Part shown: positions 63,999 to 64,000 of the stretch, piece after piece
How positions within the stretch are numbered: the stretch's first letter is position 1
Layout: every line of letters begins with the position of its first letter
Source of the DNA: Streptomyces sp. MST-110588
GTDB lineage: Bacteria > Actinomycetota > Actinomycetes > Streptomycetales > Streptomycetaceae
DNA: 64,000 bases
Reading direction: 5' to 3'
NCBI RefSeq assembly: GCF_022695595.1
Contig: NZ_CP074380.1
Span: forward strand, 2,101,501 to 2,165,500
Position numbers and translations under genes: made by a program
Notes under the pieces: model-generated
What the model saw: the letters and a program-made list of their open reading frames with translations, nothing else
Database searches by the model: none
What the model was told of the DNA's origin: nothing

Positions 63999-64000
63999 GC

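Overview
The window is chromosomal DNA of a Streptomyces or very close relative. The evidence is very high GC, strong third-position GC bias, GTG and TTG starts behind GGAG-type ribosome sites, and a gene order I recognise from the S. coelicolor core (about SCO5586 down to SCO5539, recalled from memory). Almost all of it is conserved housekeeping backbone. Accessory DNA is limited to one IS481-family insertion sequence (24199-25268), one 163-bp MITE-like element (30960-31122) and a few small lineage-type genes.

Layout, left to right. (1) 1-9.1 kb: end of an unidentified gene, ffh, then the nitrogen operon amtB-glnK-glnD preceded by a GlnR-type box, then nsdA. (2) 9.5-21 kb: a primase/polymerase-domain protein, ftsY, a type-II NADH-dehydrogenase-like flavoprotein with operator-like repeats, an NCS1 nucleobase permease, the glucose permease glcP and smc. 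(3) 21-31 kb: acylphosphatase, a CAP-domain secreted protein, a divergent flavoprotein/HxlR pair, the IS481 element, mutM, rnc, rpmF, a DUF177 gene, a DivIVA-like coiled-coil gene, coaD and rsmD. (4) 31-44.5 kb: an HTH-like hypothetical, recG, a DAK2/FakA-like gene, rpmB, thiD, thiL, a stand-alone RAM protein, a DUF3515 lipoprotein, ddl, gpsA-plsC, cofC and hupS. (5) 44.5-53.8 kb: leuCD divergent from ndgR, a DUF4188/MerR pair with tandem operators, five tRNA genes (3 Glu, 2 Gln), a small secreted cysteine-patterned protein, a Uma2 nuclease, gltX, a fumarylacetoacetate-hydrolase-like gene and a 66-residue peptide gene. (6) 54-64 kb: two tandem conservons (cvnA-B-C-D, then cvnA-B up to the window end), which encode sensor-kinase-like/Roadblock/DUF742/small-GTPase signalling sets.

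Functional themes are nitrogen sensing (AmtB-GlnK-GlnD), membrane targeting (Ffh with FtsY), ribosome and RNA processing (rpmF, rpmB, rnc, rsmD), thiamine (thiD, thiL), leucine (leuCD with ndgR), phospholipid precursors (gpsA-plsC), and glutamate/glutamine tRNA charging (gltX beside tRNA-Glu and tRNA-Gln genes).

The main technical warning is that five conserved genes (ftsY, the NADH-dehydrogenase-like gene, smc twice, the DAK2 gene, thiL) each read correctly only if one base is added at the marked sites, mostly in short G/C or T runs. Several of these genes are essential or central, so sequencing undercalls are more likely than real mutations. They are annotated as full-length CDS with the shift position stated.

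The most interesting biology is: the two nearly identical cvnB genes inside otherwise diverged conservons; the conserved C-terminal peptide of the two CvnA proteins; the MITE-like element that supplies a stop codon; the IS481 copy whose transposase stop codon lies in the target duplication; a peptide gene with duplicated ANPRRT motifs; a tendamistat-like secreted protein; a DasR-like palindrome inside the tRNA cluster; and in-frame minisatellites in glnD, amtB, mutM and the DivIVA-like gene.
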